Source: an uncultured Marinicella sp. (GTDB lineage Bacteria; Pseudomonadota; Gammaproteobacteria; Xanthomonadales; Marinicellaceae). Taken from it: a stretch of 16,049 nt of DNA. Below the pieces are notes generated by a model. It worked only from the letters and a program-made list of their open reading frames with translations. It did no database searches and was not told the origin of the DNA. Positions within the stretch are counted from its first letter, which is position 1. Every line of letters starts with the position of its first letter. The stretch is taken from NCBI GenBank assembly GCA_938008005.1, contig CALLLZ010000173.1, positions 1 to 16,049 of the forward strand, read 5' to 3'. Positions 7,364-15,056 of this stretch are shown piece after piece. Made by a program: the position numbers and the translations under genes.

Positions 7364-7933
7364 TTACTTGTTTAATTTATTCAGTAACCAGGTTCGAGCA
7401 AACTGCCAATTTCTTGAAACAGTTGAATTGCTGGTATTCATTAAACTGGCGGTTTCATCAATATTAAGACCAGCAAAAAAACGCAACTCTATGAGTCTAG
7501 TAGCTTCAGGGTCAACCATTTCAAGTTCTTGCAGTAAATGATGTAATGTCAGCCAATCTACGCTAATCTCTGGTGTGTTATTGGCAAAATCAGGGTGTTG
7601 TAAAGTAACCCTTTTTTGCATTCCTCCTTTTTTTATTGAAAGCTTTGAGCGAACATTGTCAATGAGCATGTATCTCACCATTCTGGCTGCTGTTGCAAGC
7701 AAGTGACGCTTGTCATTAATAAGAAGGTTTTTGTTTTGTTTGAGATTTAAGTATACTTCGTTAGCCAACAAAGTTGTGTTCATTTCTTTGTCGTTGATCT
7801 TACTGTGTTCAGAGTGAACTACTGTTCTTAACAATGGGTAAAGTTCATTGAACAACTCATTCTCAACTGATAGGTCACCGCTTACCCATTTTTTAAGCAT
7901 TTCATTTATCAGTTTATCATTAGTTTTTTGCAT
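7364..7933 (-). CDS. ECF-type RNA polymerase sigma factor paired with the kinase
   Basis: A 189-residue sigma factor of the Sigma70_ECF type (PF07638-like). Region 2 spans about residues 25-95 (LLANEVYLNL at 55-64, RHLLATAARMVRYMLIDNVR at 76-95) and region 4 about 125-187 (LRFFAGLNIDETASLMNTS, then TVSRNWQFARTWL, the helix-turn-helix). Members are often encoded next to Ser/Thr kinases and have no anti-sigma gene; for the related EcfP/PknT pair of Vibrio, phosphorylation of the sigma factor is known to activate it. Here Met52-Asn-Thr-Thr (Thr53, Thr54) precedes LLANEV, in the area where classic ECF factors carry acidic residues, making these candidate phosphosites (inference). No anti-sigma gene is present. 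The start ATG at 7933 has only a weak ribosome-binding site. The gene is first in the block and divergent from the nitrilase gene. Confidence 0.88.
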   Translation of the reverse strand: MQKTNDKLINEMLKKWVSGDLSVENELFNELYPLLRTVVHSEHSKINDKEMNTTLLANEVYLNLKQNKNLLINDKRHLLATAARMVRYMLIDNVRSKLSIKKGGMQKRVTLQHPDFANNTPEISVDWLTLHHLLQELEMVDPEATRLIELRFFAGLNIDETASLMNTSNSTVSRNWQFARTWLLNKLNK

Positions 7934-8025
7934 TTCTATAAGTAAATAAATCTGATGTTATCAGAAGTATTTATTGAGTTGATAAAAAAACAAAATTACG
8001 AGAGAAAAAAAGAATTAAAATATAC

Positions 8026-8116
8026 CTAGTAAAATTGAATAAGTTACATAAGTGGATTGATTTAGTAGTTTAGATTTACTAGAGTGTTAAGTATCATAAG
8101 TCAGTAAAATTTACTG
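8026..8116 (+). promoter_or_regulatory. Cluster of AGTAAA/TTTACT inverted half-sites upstream of the nitrilase gene
   Basis: Within the 206-base divergent spacer, CTAGTAAA (8026-8033) has its exact inverse TTTACTAG at 8075-8082. A near-complete palindrome CAGTAAA-A-TTTACTG lies at 8102-8116, 24 bases before the nitrilase ATG. Four copies of the same half-site within 91 bases look like an operator for a dimeric regulator. A weak sigma-70-like pair (TTGATT 8057-8062, 17 bases, TAGAGT 8080-8085) overlaps the second site, which would fit repression. The rest of the spacer shows only a short CTGAT-GTT-ATCAG palindrome at about 7958-7970. Confidence 0.4.
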
Positions 8117-8139
8117 GAAATATTAAATGGAAAACTGCA

Positions 8140-9090
8140 ATGCAAAATAATTTAAAAGTTGGATTGATTCAAATCGCGCCTGTGTGGTTGGATCGGCTGA
8201 AAACCACCGAAAAAATCATTGATTATTTACATCAAGCTGGAAACGAAGGTTGCCAGTTGGTTGCTTTGGGTGAAGGTACCTTACCTGGTTATCCTTTTTG
8301 GATTGAATTAACTCAGGGTGCTCGATTCAATGCACAAGATCAGAAAGAGTTTCATGCCCATTATTGTCAGCAAGCGGTGCAGATTGAACGTGGTGATTTG
8401 GATGGAATCTGCGCGGTGTTGAAACAGCACAAAATGGCCTGCTATTTAGGTATTATTGAAAGGCCTGTAGATCGGGGTGGACACAGCCTATATTGCTCAA
8501 TCGTTTACATTAATGAACATGGTGTCATTAAATCTGTACACCGTAAATTACAACCTACCTATGAAGAAAGGTTAACGTGGTCACCAGGTGATGGTCATGG
8601 TTTACAAACTCATTCATTGGGTGCGTTTACGGTAGGTGGATTGAACTGTTGGGAAAACTGGATGCCATTGGCTCGCACTGCCTTGTATGCACAGGGAGAA
8701 GATTTGCACATTGCTAACTGGCCGGGAAGTATTCGCAACACCCAAGATATTACACCAATGATGGCCAAAGAGGGACGTTCATTTGTGATTTCGGTCAGTG
8801 GTTTAATGAGGCCACAAGATTTTCCTAGTAACAGTCCTCATTACCAAGCCTTAATGAAAGATTGCCCAGCAGATTTTTTAACCGATGGTGGCTCATGTTT
8901 ATGTGCGCCCGATGGCTCTTTTATTATTGAGCCGCAAGTGGGAGAAGAAGGTTTATATACGGCAACCATAGACCACAGCAAAGTTTTTGAAGAGCGACAA
9001 AATTTTGACCCAGTTGGGCATTATTCCAGACCTGATGTACTGCAACTAACGGTGGATAAAACGCGATTAAGTAACCTCATTGTTAAATAA
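8140..9090 (+). CDS. Nitrilase (carbon-nitrogen hydrolase family, branch 1)
   Basis: A 316-residue cytoplasmic enzyme predicted to hydrolyse organic nitriles to the carboxylic acid and ammonia. The catalytic triad is visible: Glu45 in LGEGTLPGYPFW, Lys136 in HRKLQPTYEERLTW and the nucleophile Cys170 in GGLNCWENWMPLAR; Glu143 is the additional conserved glutamate. The CWEN-MPLAR context and the C-terminal GHYSRPDVL (294-302) are marks of true nitrilases and cyanide-degrading relatives rather than amidases or carbamoylases of the superfamily. The length suits a family that usually forms spiral oligomers. GGAAAA at 8129-8134 is a suitably spaced ribosome-binding site for the ATG at 8140. It is a single-gene unit, divergent from the sigma gene and convergent with the TgpA gene. 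Natural substrate unknown; aliphatic or arylacetonitriles are plausible. Confidence 0.92.
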   Translation: MQNNLKVGLIQIAPVWLDRLKTTEKIIDYLHQAGNEGCQLVALGEGTLPGYPFWIELTQGARFNAQDQKEFHAHYCQQAVQIERGDLDGICAVLKQHKMACYLGIIERPVDRGGHSLYCSIVYINEHGVIKSVHRKLQPTYEERLTWSPGDGHGLQTHSLGAFTVGGLNCWENWMPLARTALYAQGEDLHIANWPGSIRNTQDITPMMAKEGRSFVISVSGLMRPQDFPSNSPHYQALMKDCPADFLTDGGSCLCAPDGSFIIEPQVGEEGLYTATIDHSKVFEERQNFDPVGHYSRPDVLQLTVDKTRLSNLIVK

Positions 9091-9183
9091 AAAAACAGTA
9101 CGAAATGATATATGTGGTAGTTAATTTACAGATTGTTAAATCTGAAGTCTATGATGGTTACTGTATTGTTATCTAGTACATTG

Positions 9184-9204
9184 TGAATAAAACTTTTTTA
9201 TTCA
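9184..9204. terminator. Possible bidirectional AT-rich hairpin between convergent genes
   Basis: TGAATAAAA (9184-9192) and TTTTATTCA (9196-9204) form a perfect 9-bp stem with a 3-base CTT loop in the spacer between the convergent nitrilase and TgpA genes. The stem has only one G-C pair and no separate T-run, so it would be a weak intrinsic terminator. A second small stem (CAGATT 9129-9134 / AATCTG 9139-9144) lies upstream. Position is the main argument. Confidence 0.3.
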
Positions 9205-9283
9205 ACCAGTTGTTGCATGATTAGTTTTTTGGGCTTTAGCACCTGTTAATTAGCGGTTATGTTGAATTAAATAGCCCTTTAAA

Positions 9284-11254
9284 TTAAGCGGATTTTATGG
9301 CTTGTTTTATTTTTTGCAAAGTGGCATACAAATGACTGAGCATTTTCTTTTTATCTTTTGGGTCTTTGCTGTACCTGGCTCGTAAATAAGTGGCTACAAA
9401 GTGTTCCACCAGAGATTGGGTTTGGGGGTGTTTTTCGATCAGACGATCAGCAAAAGGTTCAATGCCTTGTGGGTGTGTTGCATAAAGTTCAGGTGTTTTT
9501 TTGCTTAAGCCTGCAAATTGTAAATAAAGTTTTTGTAGTGAATGATATCGTTTCCTTTTAATCAACCACAAAGGAATTAAACTTAACAATGTGGTAACAA
9601 ATAAAATGCCTACCATCATCAGCGCCAAAGATTTACCATCTCGATGTTCGATGCCAATGGCACGGAACAGGGCTTGTTGTTTACTGACATTAAAATTTCG
9701 AACCCATTGGTTCCATTTGTAACGGTATTGATCTGTTGATTCTCTCAAGTTTTTCAGCCATTCAAAATCAAAAGCATTGCGTTTACTGTCCATTATTTGT
9801 CTGGCACCACTTTCCACCCTTTCTGGTGCGACCATTGAAGTTGGGTCAACTCGCAACCAGTACCCTGATTGTTTACCTGCTATAGTTCCATCGGTTTGGC
9901 TTTTTGACTCAATGTATACTTCTGCCCAAGCATGTGCATCAGATTGTTTGACCAATAAGTAATCGCCATTGTCAACGCCACCTTGATAACCGGTAACTAC
10001 ACGAGCGGGAATTCCAGCCATGCGCATCATGATCACAAATGATGACGCATAGTGCTCACAAAAACCACGTTTCGAATCAAATAAGAATGCATCGATGACT
10101 TCGCCTTCCAGTGCTGGTGGTTTATATGAATAGAAAAACTCATCCTGATTAAACCATTGTAGGGCTCGATTGATGATTTGTAGGTTGTTGTTACCTTGTG
10201 AACGCCAATTTTTCATCATCTCCAGTGTTTTTTGGTTTTGTTTTTCTGGATACTTTAATAACAAAGTCTCATCTGAGTCTGAAATGGGTTGATAGAAACG
10301 ATCCAATAATAATGATTTTAAATCATAATATTTGAGTTGGTTGATCTTGGTGGGTGAGTATAACAATGAATCGGGCAGTAAAAATGCTCCTTCAGGTGGT
10401 TGGGTGACATAGTCCAAACCAAACATATAATTCTGCCCTGTGTTTTCTAGTTCAACTTGATATTCAATCACTTCATTGGTTTGGTATTGACCAATGGTTT
10501 TGCGCAAATTATTGGATTTTTTACGACTCCAGGTTCTGCCATCAAAATTCCACAGCACAGGGCCGCGCCAATACAGTTGATTTTTTTGAGGCTTTTGACC
10601 AGATTTAAAAGTGACTCTGAAAGCGGGTGAGTCATCCATAAATAACTCGACAATTGAACCAGGACTCATGGTGTCGCTGATACCTGTTTTACCTTCGCCA
10701 AAGATATCAGGAGAACCCCAAATAGGTGAACCTAATCTAGGAAAGACCAAAAAAAATAACACCGCAAAAGGCACAGCTAATGCCAGGGAAGAAGCTGTGG
10801 ACTTCATTTGTTTCCGATCAAACCATTGAGTGGTCTTCTCAAAGTTTAAGATAGATAAAGCATGGGTAGTCACAAAGGCAGAGCCGAATAAGTAGAAAAT
10901 TAGCATCAAGTCTTGTGAGTACAAAAATCGTGTCATGGTGACGAAATAACACAACATAACCACCAGTAAAGCATCGCGCATGGCGTAAGTTTCTAGTAGT
11001 TTAAGAACAGTCATAGTGATCAAAATGGTGACACTGATCTCTCTTGATAAGCCAAAACCTTGGCTGTATATAATCATCACCAGCGCGATCATTGTGATCA
11101 ATATCAGTAACAGGTTATAAGTTTTTTTTATTTGATGTATTTGAGCATAGAATCGATAAGACACTGTAAGAATTGTCATGGGTAAAAACCACATTGGCAA
11201 TCTGTACAACTGAGGCAGAACAGCCAGCATAACGGCGAAAGTGATCCAGAACAA
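9284..11254 (-). CDS. tgpA: TgpA-like membrane transglutaminase (DUF3488-transglutaminase-DUF4129 architecture)
   Basis: A 656-residue inner-membrane protein. The N-terminal DUF3488 part has about six hydrophobic helices (roughly residues 2-35, 46-65, 73-90, 95-135 and 153-172). A periplasmic transglutaminase-like domain follows, with the catalytic triad Cys399 (RGFCEHYASSF), His441 (SDAHAWAEVY) and Asp470 (WLRVDPT). One more helix (about 543-564) precedes a cytoplasmic C-terminal tail resembling DUF4129. In Pseudomonas aeruginosa TgpA is reported to be essential, with transglutaminase activity; the physiological substrate is not settled. It is the last gene of the MoxR-DUF58-TgpA set. The only canonical start is TTG at 11254, with no ribosome-binding site. 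The open frame continues upstream, and its residues (KSQLSTKQLFW) resemble normal TgpA N-termini, so the true start may be a rare ATC (11290) or ATA (11281) codon. Confidence 0.9.
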   Translation of the reverse strand: MFWITFAVMLAVLPQLYRLPMWFLPMTILTVSYRFYAQIHQIKKTYNLLLILITMIALVMIIYSQGFGLSREISVTILITMTVLKLLETYAMRDALLVVMLCYFVTMTRFLYSQDLMLIFYLFGSAFVTTHALSILNFEKTTQWFDRKQMKSTASSLALAVPFAVLFFLVFPRLGSPIWGSPDIFGEGKTGISDTMSPGSIVELFMDDSPAFRVTFKSGQKPQKNQLYWRGPVLWNFDGRTWSRKKSNNLRKTIGQYQTNEVIEYQVELENTGQNYMFGLDYVTQPPEGAFLLPDSLLYSPTKINQLKYYDLKSLLLDRFYQPISDSDETLLLKYPEKQNQKTLEMMKNWRSQGNNNLQIINRALQWFNQDEFFYSYKPPALEGEVIDAFLFDSKRGFCEHYASSFVIMMRMAGIPARVVTGYQGGVDNGDYLLVKQSDAHAWAEVYIESKSQTDGTIAGKQSGYWLRVDPTSMVAPERVESGARQIMDSKRNAFDFEWLKNLRESTDQYRYKWNQWVRNFNVSKQQALFRAIGIEHRDGKSLALMMVGILFVTTLLSLIPLWLIKRKRYHSLQKLYLQFAGLSKKTPELYATHPQGIEPFADRLIEKHPQTQSLVEHFVATYLRARYSKDPKDKKKMLSHLYATLQKIKQAIKSA

Positions 11255-11277
11255 TTGCTTAGTACTGAGTTGAGATT

Positions 11278-12255
11278 TTATCCTAGAGATGAATCACCTC
11301 CATTTGAATAACTGGAGTCATTTGACTGGAACAGCGACATGGCTTTTAGGCAATTGTGTTTGTGTCGTTCGCCATTAGCCATTCCAGAATCAAAACCCGG
11401 TAATAGTACTTGATATTCGACCTGTTGTTGTTCAGCGGCCAATACCCAGGCTGTGATACGAGATAGTTTAGATTCAATGTGTCCCATAGCCAGCTGTGAG
11501 AAATCGAACAACAAATTTTTCCCTTGGGTTTGGTTAAATTCCTTAACCCATGTTTGATTACTCTGCGCGGTTTTCTTCCAAGCAATATCACGAATTGGGT
11601 CACCTGGTCTATAGTTTCTGATACCACTGAGTTCTTCACCTTTGGAGGTGGTGCTTTTTGCACCTTCTTGGCCACCATGATGGGGAAAATCAGGGCATGG
11701 TGACTCTGGTTTGGGATAAATTAATACGGATTCTTGCGGTAAACAATAAACCCACACAGTAAACAAACCCAATGGAAAACGCGTAAACAGTTTGATTCGA
11801 TCAACGGCCTGCATGCCTCGGTGCTTGCTGTGTATCAACAGTTTGAGTTCATTTAAACCTTGTGTGATATTACATACATCGGTACTGAGCTGGTTTTCAG
11901 TACGAATTTGCCACTTGTCATGGTCAGCAGTAACTGAAAGGTGTAAAGTGACATCTTCACCTAAAAAAACCGGTTCTGCATTGATTTGTTCTATGCGCAC
12001 ATTGCGCATGTTAAAGAATGTTTTGTGTAAAATAACTTGAGCCAAGCCAAATAACAAAAAAACCAGCATTAAGCTCATGTTATTATTAAAATTCAAGCCA
12101 GCAAGCATCATTAAAAACCATATCACTGAAAAAAACCAACCAGCTTTACTGGGTAAAACGTATATGCGTCGCCAACCGAATACCACAGGTAGTGTTTCTC
12201 TGCCTCGCCGGTTAAAAAAGTTGTTTAGCTTACGCTTAAATAACTGCGGTATCAT
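11278..12255 (-). CDS. DUF58 domain protein
   Basis: A 325-residue membrane-anchored DUF58 protein. Two adjacent hydrophobic helices (about residues 38-55 and 59-77) precede a soluble region with the family signature GIRNYRPGDPIRDIAWKKTA (211-230), where the paired RPGD and IAWK motifs are diagnostic. DUF58 proteins resemble von Willebrand A domains and are thought to work with MoxR ATPases, possibly as chaperone partners in envelope functions. The start ATG at 12255 overlaps the end of the moxR gene by 20 bases, implying translational coupling, and no other Met lies before the membrane helices. The stop at 11280 precedes the TgpA TTG start by 23 bases. Its last codons (encoding GGD) create a strong GGAGGTGATT ribosome-binding site at 11301-11292 for the gene downstream. 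Confidence 0.9.
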   Translation of the reverse strand: MIPQLFKRKLNNFFNRRGRETLPVVFGWRRIYVLPSKAGWFFSVIWFLMMLAGLNFNNNMSLMLVFLLFGLAQVILHKTFFNMRNVRIEQINAEPVFLGEDVTLHLSVTADHDKWQIRTENQLSTDVCNITQGLNELKLLIHSKHRGMQAVDRIKLFTRFPLGLFTVWVYCLPQESVLIYPKPESPCPDFPHHGGQEGAKSTTSKGEELSGIRNYRPGDPIRDIAWKKTAQSNQTWVKEFNQTQGKNLLFDFSQLAMGHIESKLSRITAWVLAAEQQQVEYQVLLPGFDSGMANGERHKHNCLKAMSLFQSNDSSYSNGGDSSLG

Positions 12256-13189
12256 CGAGTATAGCTGCTATTAGTTCGCCGGCCGCACGACCATCAAAAG
12301 TCGTTAACCGGTGTCGACTAACTGGATAAAAAGCATTTTGGATGTCAGCTGGAGTCATGAAATCACGTTGAGCCATAAAAGCAAAGCTCTGTGCTAACTT
12401 AAACATGGATAAACCTGCTCTGGGTGAAAGCCCGTGTTGAATTTCACTGTGGTTGCGGGTTTTTTGAATTAAAAGTTGCAGGAAATTTAAAACTTCTTCG
12501 TTGGCATGTATCTGACTGGATTTTTGCTGCCACACCATCAATTGTGCAGGTGAACTTAACGCCGGGATAGGTTGATTGAATTGAGATATATAGTTGGAAT
12601 CATATAACTGTCTTTCGCTTTTTTGGTCTGGATAACCAAGTGATAGGCTGATTAAAAAGCGGTCTAACTGTGATTGTGGTAATTCATAGGTTCCTGCTTC
12701 ATCAATGGGGTTTTGGGTGGCCATTACAAAAAAAACTTCGTCCAATTGATAAGTTTTACCATCCATACTCACTTGGTTTTCTGCCATGGCTTCTAGTAAA
12801 GCACTTTGGGTTTTGGGGGTGGCTCGATTTAATTCATCAGCCAGCAGGAATTGAGTGAAAATAGGACCTTTGTGGTAGCTGAAAGTTTGACTTGGTGCAT
12901 CATAAATACTGACGCCCAATACATCGCTTGGCATCATATCTGAAGTTAACTGGATGCGATTGTAATCCATGCCAAATACTTGAGCTATGGCGGTCGCTAA
13001 TGTGGTTTTACCCAGCCCAGGTAAATCTTCAAGTAAGACGTGTCCGCCAGCAATCAAAGCTGCAATCACTGTCTTAATTGAAGATTCTTTATCTAAGATC
13101 TTTTTGCCTACCGCGTCAATCACTTGTTGGGTTGTGGCTGTGTCATTGGGTTTAATTTTGAAACTGGATTCTGTTTGCTTATCTGGCAT
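12236..13189 (-). CDS. MoxR-family AAA+ ATPase
   Basis: A 317-residue cytoplasmic AAA+ ATPase of the MoxR type (AAA_3 with AAA_lid_2). Walker A is DLPGLGKTT (55-63), Walker B is LLADELNR (115-122), and sensor 1 ends in ATQNP (157-161). The MoxR-specific GTYELPQSQLDRF runs 166-178 and LSPRAGL 254-260, the sensor-2 region. Family members act as chaperone-like ATPases assembling or activating protein complexes, usually with a von Willebrand A or DUF58 partner encoded alongside, as here. The length (about 300-330) is normal and all nucleotide-binding residues are intact. The start ATG at 13189 is followed by a polar N-terminal extension of about 20 residues and has no strong ribosome-binding site. 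It is the first gene of the three-gene cluster, so the promoter should lie in the 328-base spacer upstream. Confidence 0.93.
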   Translation of the reverse strand: MPDKQTESSFKIKPNDTATTQQVIDAVGKKILDKESSIKTVIAALIAGGHVLLEDLPGLGKTTLATAIAQVFGMDYNRIQLTSDMMPSDVLGVSIYDAPSQTFSYHKGPIFTQFLLADELNRATPKTQSALLEAMAENQVSMDGKTYQLDEVFFVMATQNPIDEAGTYELPQSQLDRFLISLSLGYPDQKSERQLYDSNYISQFNQPIPALSSPAQLMVWQQKSSQIHANEEVLNFLQLLIQKTRNHSEIQHGLSPRAGLSMFKLAQSFAFMAQRDFMTPADIQNAFYPVSRHRLTTFDGRAAGELIAAILDDTAVI

Positions 13190-13517
13190 ATTAATTGATT
13201 CTTGGTATCAGTGAGATTAATTAAGTGTTAAGTAATAAAGTATTAAGCCTATATTAACATTGCTGAGAGTTGTATTTTTGTGAAAATACCTGACCAATAT
13301 AAAGTTGTGAAGTGATTTATAGACCTGTTAGTCAACAATTAATTTCAAATTGAAAAAAATAATGGTTGTTTCAGTAGTAAAGTACTCATGAAAAAACCTG
13401 TGCTTTTGAAATTTTTCCTCCACAATGCCACTTATTTAGAATCAATCTTTTTTAAGACCATCTAAATGTACCAAGGGTTAATAAAAACATATTTCAATGG
13501 TGTTAACGAGAGTTTTT
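13190..13517. other. 328-base intergenic region between pyruvate kinase and MoxR genes
   Basis: AT-rich and without a credible gene. It should hold the 3' end of the pyruvate kinase transcript and the promoter of the MoxR cluster, both on the minus strand. The only tidy structure is an 18-base inverted repeat, GTATTTT-TGTG-AAAATAC at 13272-13289, about 83 bases upstream of the MoxR start. It overlaps a weak -35-like TTGGTC (on the minus strand, near 13297), so it could be an operator. I find no GC-rich stem plus T-run that would serve as a pyruvate kinase terminator. Confidence 0.4.
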
Positions 13518-14942
13518 TTACAAATCCAAAGTTTCAACCCTGATTAGGTTGGTGGAACCAGAGTGACCGAAGGGCACCCCTGCAGTGACCACAAACTGAT
13601 CTCCTTGTTTCGCCATATTGTTTGCAATGATAACCTGATTGGCTATTTCTACCATCTCGTCACTGCTGGTGGCATCATTATTTAATACTGGATTGATACC
13701 CCATGAGACCGTTAATTGGTTACATGACTTAACAGAAGGTGAGATGGCAATCACATCGGTGTGTACTCGATTTCTTGCCACCCGTAATGCAGTGGCGCCT
13801 GAGCTAGAAAAACAACACATCACTTCTGCTGCCAGTGTTCTGGCAATGTGACAAGCCGCAGATGAAACCGCATCCGGGGTGTTTTTCTCGGCTTTGAATT
13901 TACGTTCAATCATGCGTTTTTTATAATCAGTGTCTGTTTCCACAGTACGGGCAATGCGGTCCATGGTTTCCACCGCTTTTATGGGGTGTTGCCCGGTGGC
14001 TGTTTCTGCTGATAACATCACCGCATCGGTTCCATCAAAGATTGCATTGGCCACATCATTGGCTTCTGCGCGAGTCGGAATGGCTTGTTCAATCATTGAC
14101 TCAAGCATCTGCGTAGCAGTGACAACAGGTTTGCCTTTTTCACGAGCTTTTCTGATCAATCGCTTTTGTAGCATAGGTACTTTTTCAGCTGATAATTCAA
14201 CACCTAAATCACCACGAGCTACCATGATACCATTGGCTTCGCGGAGAATTTCTTTGTAATTTCTAATGGCACCAGGTTTTTCTATTTTGGCCATCAGCTT
14301 GGCATTGGAATGATTTAATTTTAAATGCTTTCTTGCCAACAAAAGATCATCGCGGTTACGAACAAAGCTCAATGCCACCCAGTCCACATCCAGCTTGGCC
14401 CCAATGGCAATGTCTGCTATATCCTTTTCAGTCACTGCCGCTATACTTAAATCAGCATCAGGTACATTGATGCCTTTTTTATTGCTCAGTAATCCGCCTC
14501 GTTTCACTGTGGTATGAATCACTTGATTTACAACCTCATTGACTATTAATAACAATTTGCCATCATCTATCAATAAAGAGTCACCAGGGGATACATCGGT
14601 ATACAAATGGGAATAGCTGATTCCCACACCTTGCTCGTCACCCAGTTTATTGTTATCTGGATATAAAGCAAATGGTTGATCTTTGGTTATTTTAATAGAT
14701 CCATCAGCGAATTCTCCGATTCGAATTTTAGGTCCTTGTAAATCTTGTAAAATACCAACAATCACGCCCAGTTGATTGGCTACGGCTCTGATGTTGTTGA
14801 CATTGTTTTTGTGATCTTCGGCGGTGCCATGGGAAAAATTCAAACGGAATACATTAACACCCGTTTTAATCAATGACTCTATCATTGATGGGCTCTGACT
14901 TGCTGGGCCTAAAGTGGCGACAATTTTAGTTTTTCTTTTCAT
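13518..14942 (-). CDS. pyk: Pyruvate kinase
   Basis: Converts phosphoenolpyruvate and ADP to pyruvate and ATP at the end of glycolysis, in the cytoplasm, normally as a tetramer. The 474-residue length is standard. Visible landmarks: KTKIVATLGPAS (4-15), substrate-binding RLNFSHG (33-39), the catalytic segment AKIEKPGAI with Lys219 as general acid and Glu221 as metal ligand, the second metal ligand Asp245 in VARGDLGVEL, and ATQMLESMI and PTRAEANDVANAIFDGTDAVMLSAETA (276-315 overall). The B-domain interrupts the barrel at about 72-170, and the C-terminal regulatory domain runs from about 355. In QDLQGPKIRIG the residue equivalent to rabbit Glu117 is Lys72, which marks enzymes that do not need K+. 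Monocistronic here; a -10-like TATAAA lies about 20 bases upstream on the minus strand, without a clear -35 or ribosome-binding site. Confidence 0.97.
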   Translation of the reverse strand: MKRKTKIVATLGPASQSPSMIESLIKTGVNVFRLNFSHGTAEDHKNNVNNIRAVANQLGVIVGILQDLQGPKIRIGEFADGSIKITKDQPFALYPDNNKLGDEQGVGISYSHLYTDVSPGDSLLIDDGKLLLIVNEVVNQVIHTTVKRGGLLSNKKGINVPDADLSIAAVTEKDIADIAIGAKLDVDWVALSFVRNRDDLLLARKHLKLNHSNAKLMAKIEKPGAIRNYKEILREANGIMVARGDLGVELSAEKVPMLQKRLIRKAREKGKPVVTATQMLESMIEQAIPTRAEANDVANAIFDGTDAVMLSAETATGQHPIKAVETMDRIARTVETDTDYKKRMIERKFKAEKNTPDAVSSAACHIARTLAAEVMCCFSSSGATALRVARNRVHTDVIAISPSVKSCNQLTVSWGINPVLNNDATSSDEMVEIANQVIIANNMAKQGDQFVVTAGVPFGHSGSTNLIRVETLDL

Positions 14943-15022
14943 GAGAGATAGGTCGTTGTTTATATCAAAGTTTTCAGCAGTGCTTATGATAGGTCTTTTT
15001 GATTAATTATTCATGTCAGAAT

Positions 15023-15031
15023 TGCTATAAT
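15023..15031 (+). promoter_or_regulatory. Extended -10 promoter for the zinc-ribbon gene
   Basis: TGCTATAAT at 15023-15031 is a perfect extended -10 (TGnTATAAT). The -35 position, 17 bases upstream (TTAATT, 15003-15008), is poor, as is common with extended -10 elements. Transcription would start near 15038, giving a leader of about 20 bases that holds AGGAG at 15047-15051, five bases before the ATG at 15057. Confidence 0.65.
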
Positions 15032-15056
15032 CTTGTGTTTTACTTCAGGAGTTCTT

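Noticed and set aside
13430..13517. Intrinsic terminator after pyruvate kinase
   Set aside because: Only an interrupted stem (TTAGA/TCTAA with inner CTT/AAG) is present, with mismatches and no G-C-rich core, so I do not call it.
13930..14259. 109-codon frame antisense to pyruvate kinase
   Set aside because: The opposite strand encodes intact catalytic motifs; the antisense frame is a by-product of codon bias there and has no start signal.
15033..15056. TTG start for the zinc-ribbon protein
   Set aside because: It lies only two bases past the -10 element, upstream of the predicted transcription start, and AGGAG is correctly placed only for the ATG at 15057.
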